Translations under genes and position numbers: made by a program
Notes under the pieces: model-generated
What the model saw: only the letters and a program-made list of their open reading frames with translations
The model's database searches: none
Told to the model about the DNA's origin: nothing
Shown here: positions 13,360 through 13,923 of the stretch, piece after piece
How the letters are laid out: every line of letters begins with the position of its first letter
Numbering within the stretch: the first letter of the stretch is position 1
DNA from: Alphaproteobacteria bacterium
GTDB lineage: Bacteria > Pseudomonadota > Alphaproteobacteria > Geminicoccales > Geminicoccaceae
Direction: 5' to 3'
Assembly (NCBI GenBank): GCA_026982585.1
Contig: JALSGW010000270.1
Span: 1-13,923, forward strand
DNA length: 13,923 bases

Positions 13360-13923
13360 CTATCGGAGGTCCGGCGTCCGAATCGCGGGTGCGGAGCTCC
13401 CCGCGGGCGGTGCCCGCGCTTGTTCCGCCCAGGCGAGCGCCCGCTCCTCGATGCGGATGCGCCAGCCCAAAAGCAGGAGGTTGGCGGCGCCGAACGCCAG
13501 GGCCAGATCCCACGCCCCATAGGCCGCCGGCAAAAGCGGGATCTCGAGCGCCACCACGAGATAGTTCGGGTGTCGCAGCCAGCGGTAGGGGCCGCGGCGC
13601 ACCGGCGCATGGCCGGGCAGCACCAGAATGCGGGTGGTCCAGCGCTCCCCCAGGGCGGCGATCGCCCAGTAGCGCAGCGGCTGCAGGGCGAGATAGGCGA
13701 GCAACAACGCCGGGTCGCCCGGCTGCTGCAGGGGGATCGCCAGGGCCAGGGCGCTGAACCAGCCGGCGTGCAGGGCCACCATCACGGGATAGTGACCGGC
13801 CCCGAACTCGACCGCGCCACGGGCCCGCAGCCGCCGCTCGTGGCGGCGGGCGAGCCGGAGCTCGCCCAACCGCTGGATTCCCACCAGCGCGAGGGCCACC
13901 CCGAGCGGGATCATCGCTCCCAC
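13360..13923 (-). CDS. Isoprenylcysteine carboxyl methyltransferase-family membrane protein
   Basis: A 187-residue polytopic membrane protein, possibly complete but touching the right window edge. It has about four or five hydrophobic segments. It carries the family signature RRGPYRWLRHPNYLVVALE (109-127), the S-adenosylmethionine-site region, preceded by LGERWTTRILVLPG (91-104). The C-terminal half ends in RIRIEERAL. This pattern, with GHYPVM near residue 44, resembles the YpbQ/BpsB subgroup, which in Bacillus O-methylates alkylpyrones made by a type III polyketide synthase. General ICMT-like proteins of unknown substrate are the alternative. The start is GTG 13923 or ATG 13914; the latter has GGGAG only two bases away, so an upstream ribosome site or a start outside the window is possible. 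Confidence 0.83.
   Translation of the reverse strand: MGAMIPLGVALALVGIQRLGELRLARRHERRLRARGAVEFGAGHYPVMVALHAGWFSALALAIPLQQPGDPALLLAYLALQPLRYWAIAALGERWTTRILVLPGHAPVRRGPYRWLRHPNYLVVALEIPLLPAAYGAWDLALAFGAANLLLLGWRIRIEERALAWAEQARAPPAGSSAPAIRTPDLR

Noticed and set aside
1..13923. CRISPR array, insertion sequence, phage genes, tRNA or rRNA
   Set aside because: I found no regularly spaced repeats, transposase or integrase motifs, terminal inverted repeats, or structural RNA signatures on either strand.

Overview
The window is very GC-rich and densely coded, with short intergenic gaps. Gene content suggests a proteobacterium, most likely a gamma- or betaproteobacterium with formate respiration. The indicators are a periplasmic FDH3-type formate dehydrogenase locus with its DUF3305/DUF3306/TorD/polyferredoxin accessories, a YdbH-YnbE-YdbL envelope module, an NnrS protein and a class I cytochrome c. 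I cannot place the organism more precisely. There are no rRNA or tRNA genes, CRISPR arrays, insertion sequences or phage genes visible.

Left block (1-6411, minus strand, read right to left): DUF3305 and DUF3306 proteins (start/stop overlap), then a good sigma70-like promoter (5281-5309), then a TorD-family chaperone, a 65-residue twin-arginine 'formate dehydrogenase region' peptide, fdhA (molybdopterin catalytic subunit, Cys ligand), fdhB (four [4Fe-4S] clusters), an unnamed 84-residue one-helix membrane protein, and fdhC (cytochrome b subunit, cut by the window edge). Together they would build a Tat-exported, membrane-anchored enzyme that oxidises formate in the periplasm and passes electrons through FdhB to the haem b subunit and quinone. 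A textbook intrinsic terminator (760-785) lies between fdhB and the small membrane protein.

Middle block (6555-10372, plus strand, divergent from the DUF3305 gene): a large polyferredoxin typical of these formate dehydrogenase loci. It overlaps by its stop codon a short ydbH-like gene, followed by overlapping ynbE-like and ydbL-like genes. In E. coli the three homologues form an inner-to-outer membrane bridge for lipid homeostasis. Here YdbH is about half the usual size.

Right block: a HIT/GalT-superfamily protein of unknown substrate (10466-11503) and an NnrS-family membrane protein (11576-12742), both plus strand. Convergent to them on the minus strand are a secreted class I cytochrome c (12810-13229) and an isoprenylcysteine-methyltransferase-like membrane protein at the right edge. 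A 12-bp GC-rich hairpin separates nnrS from the cytochrome gene. All five plus-strand genes after the polyferredoxin appear to use GTG or TTG starts, unlike the minus-strand formate dehydrogenase genes, which use ATG.
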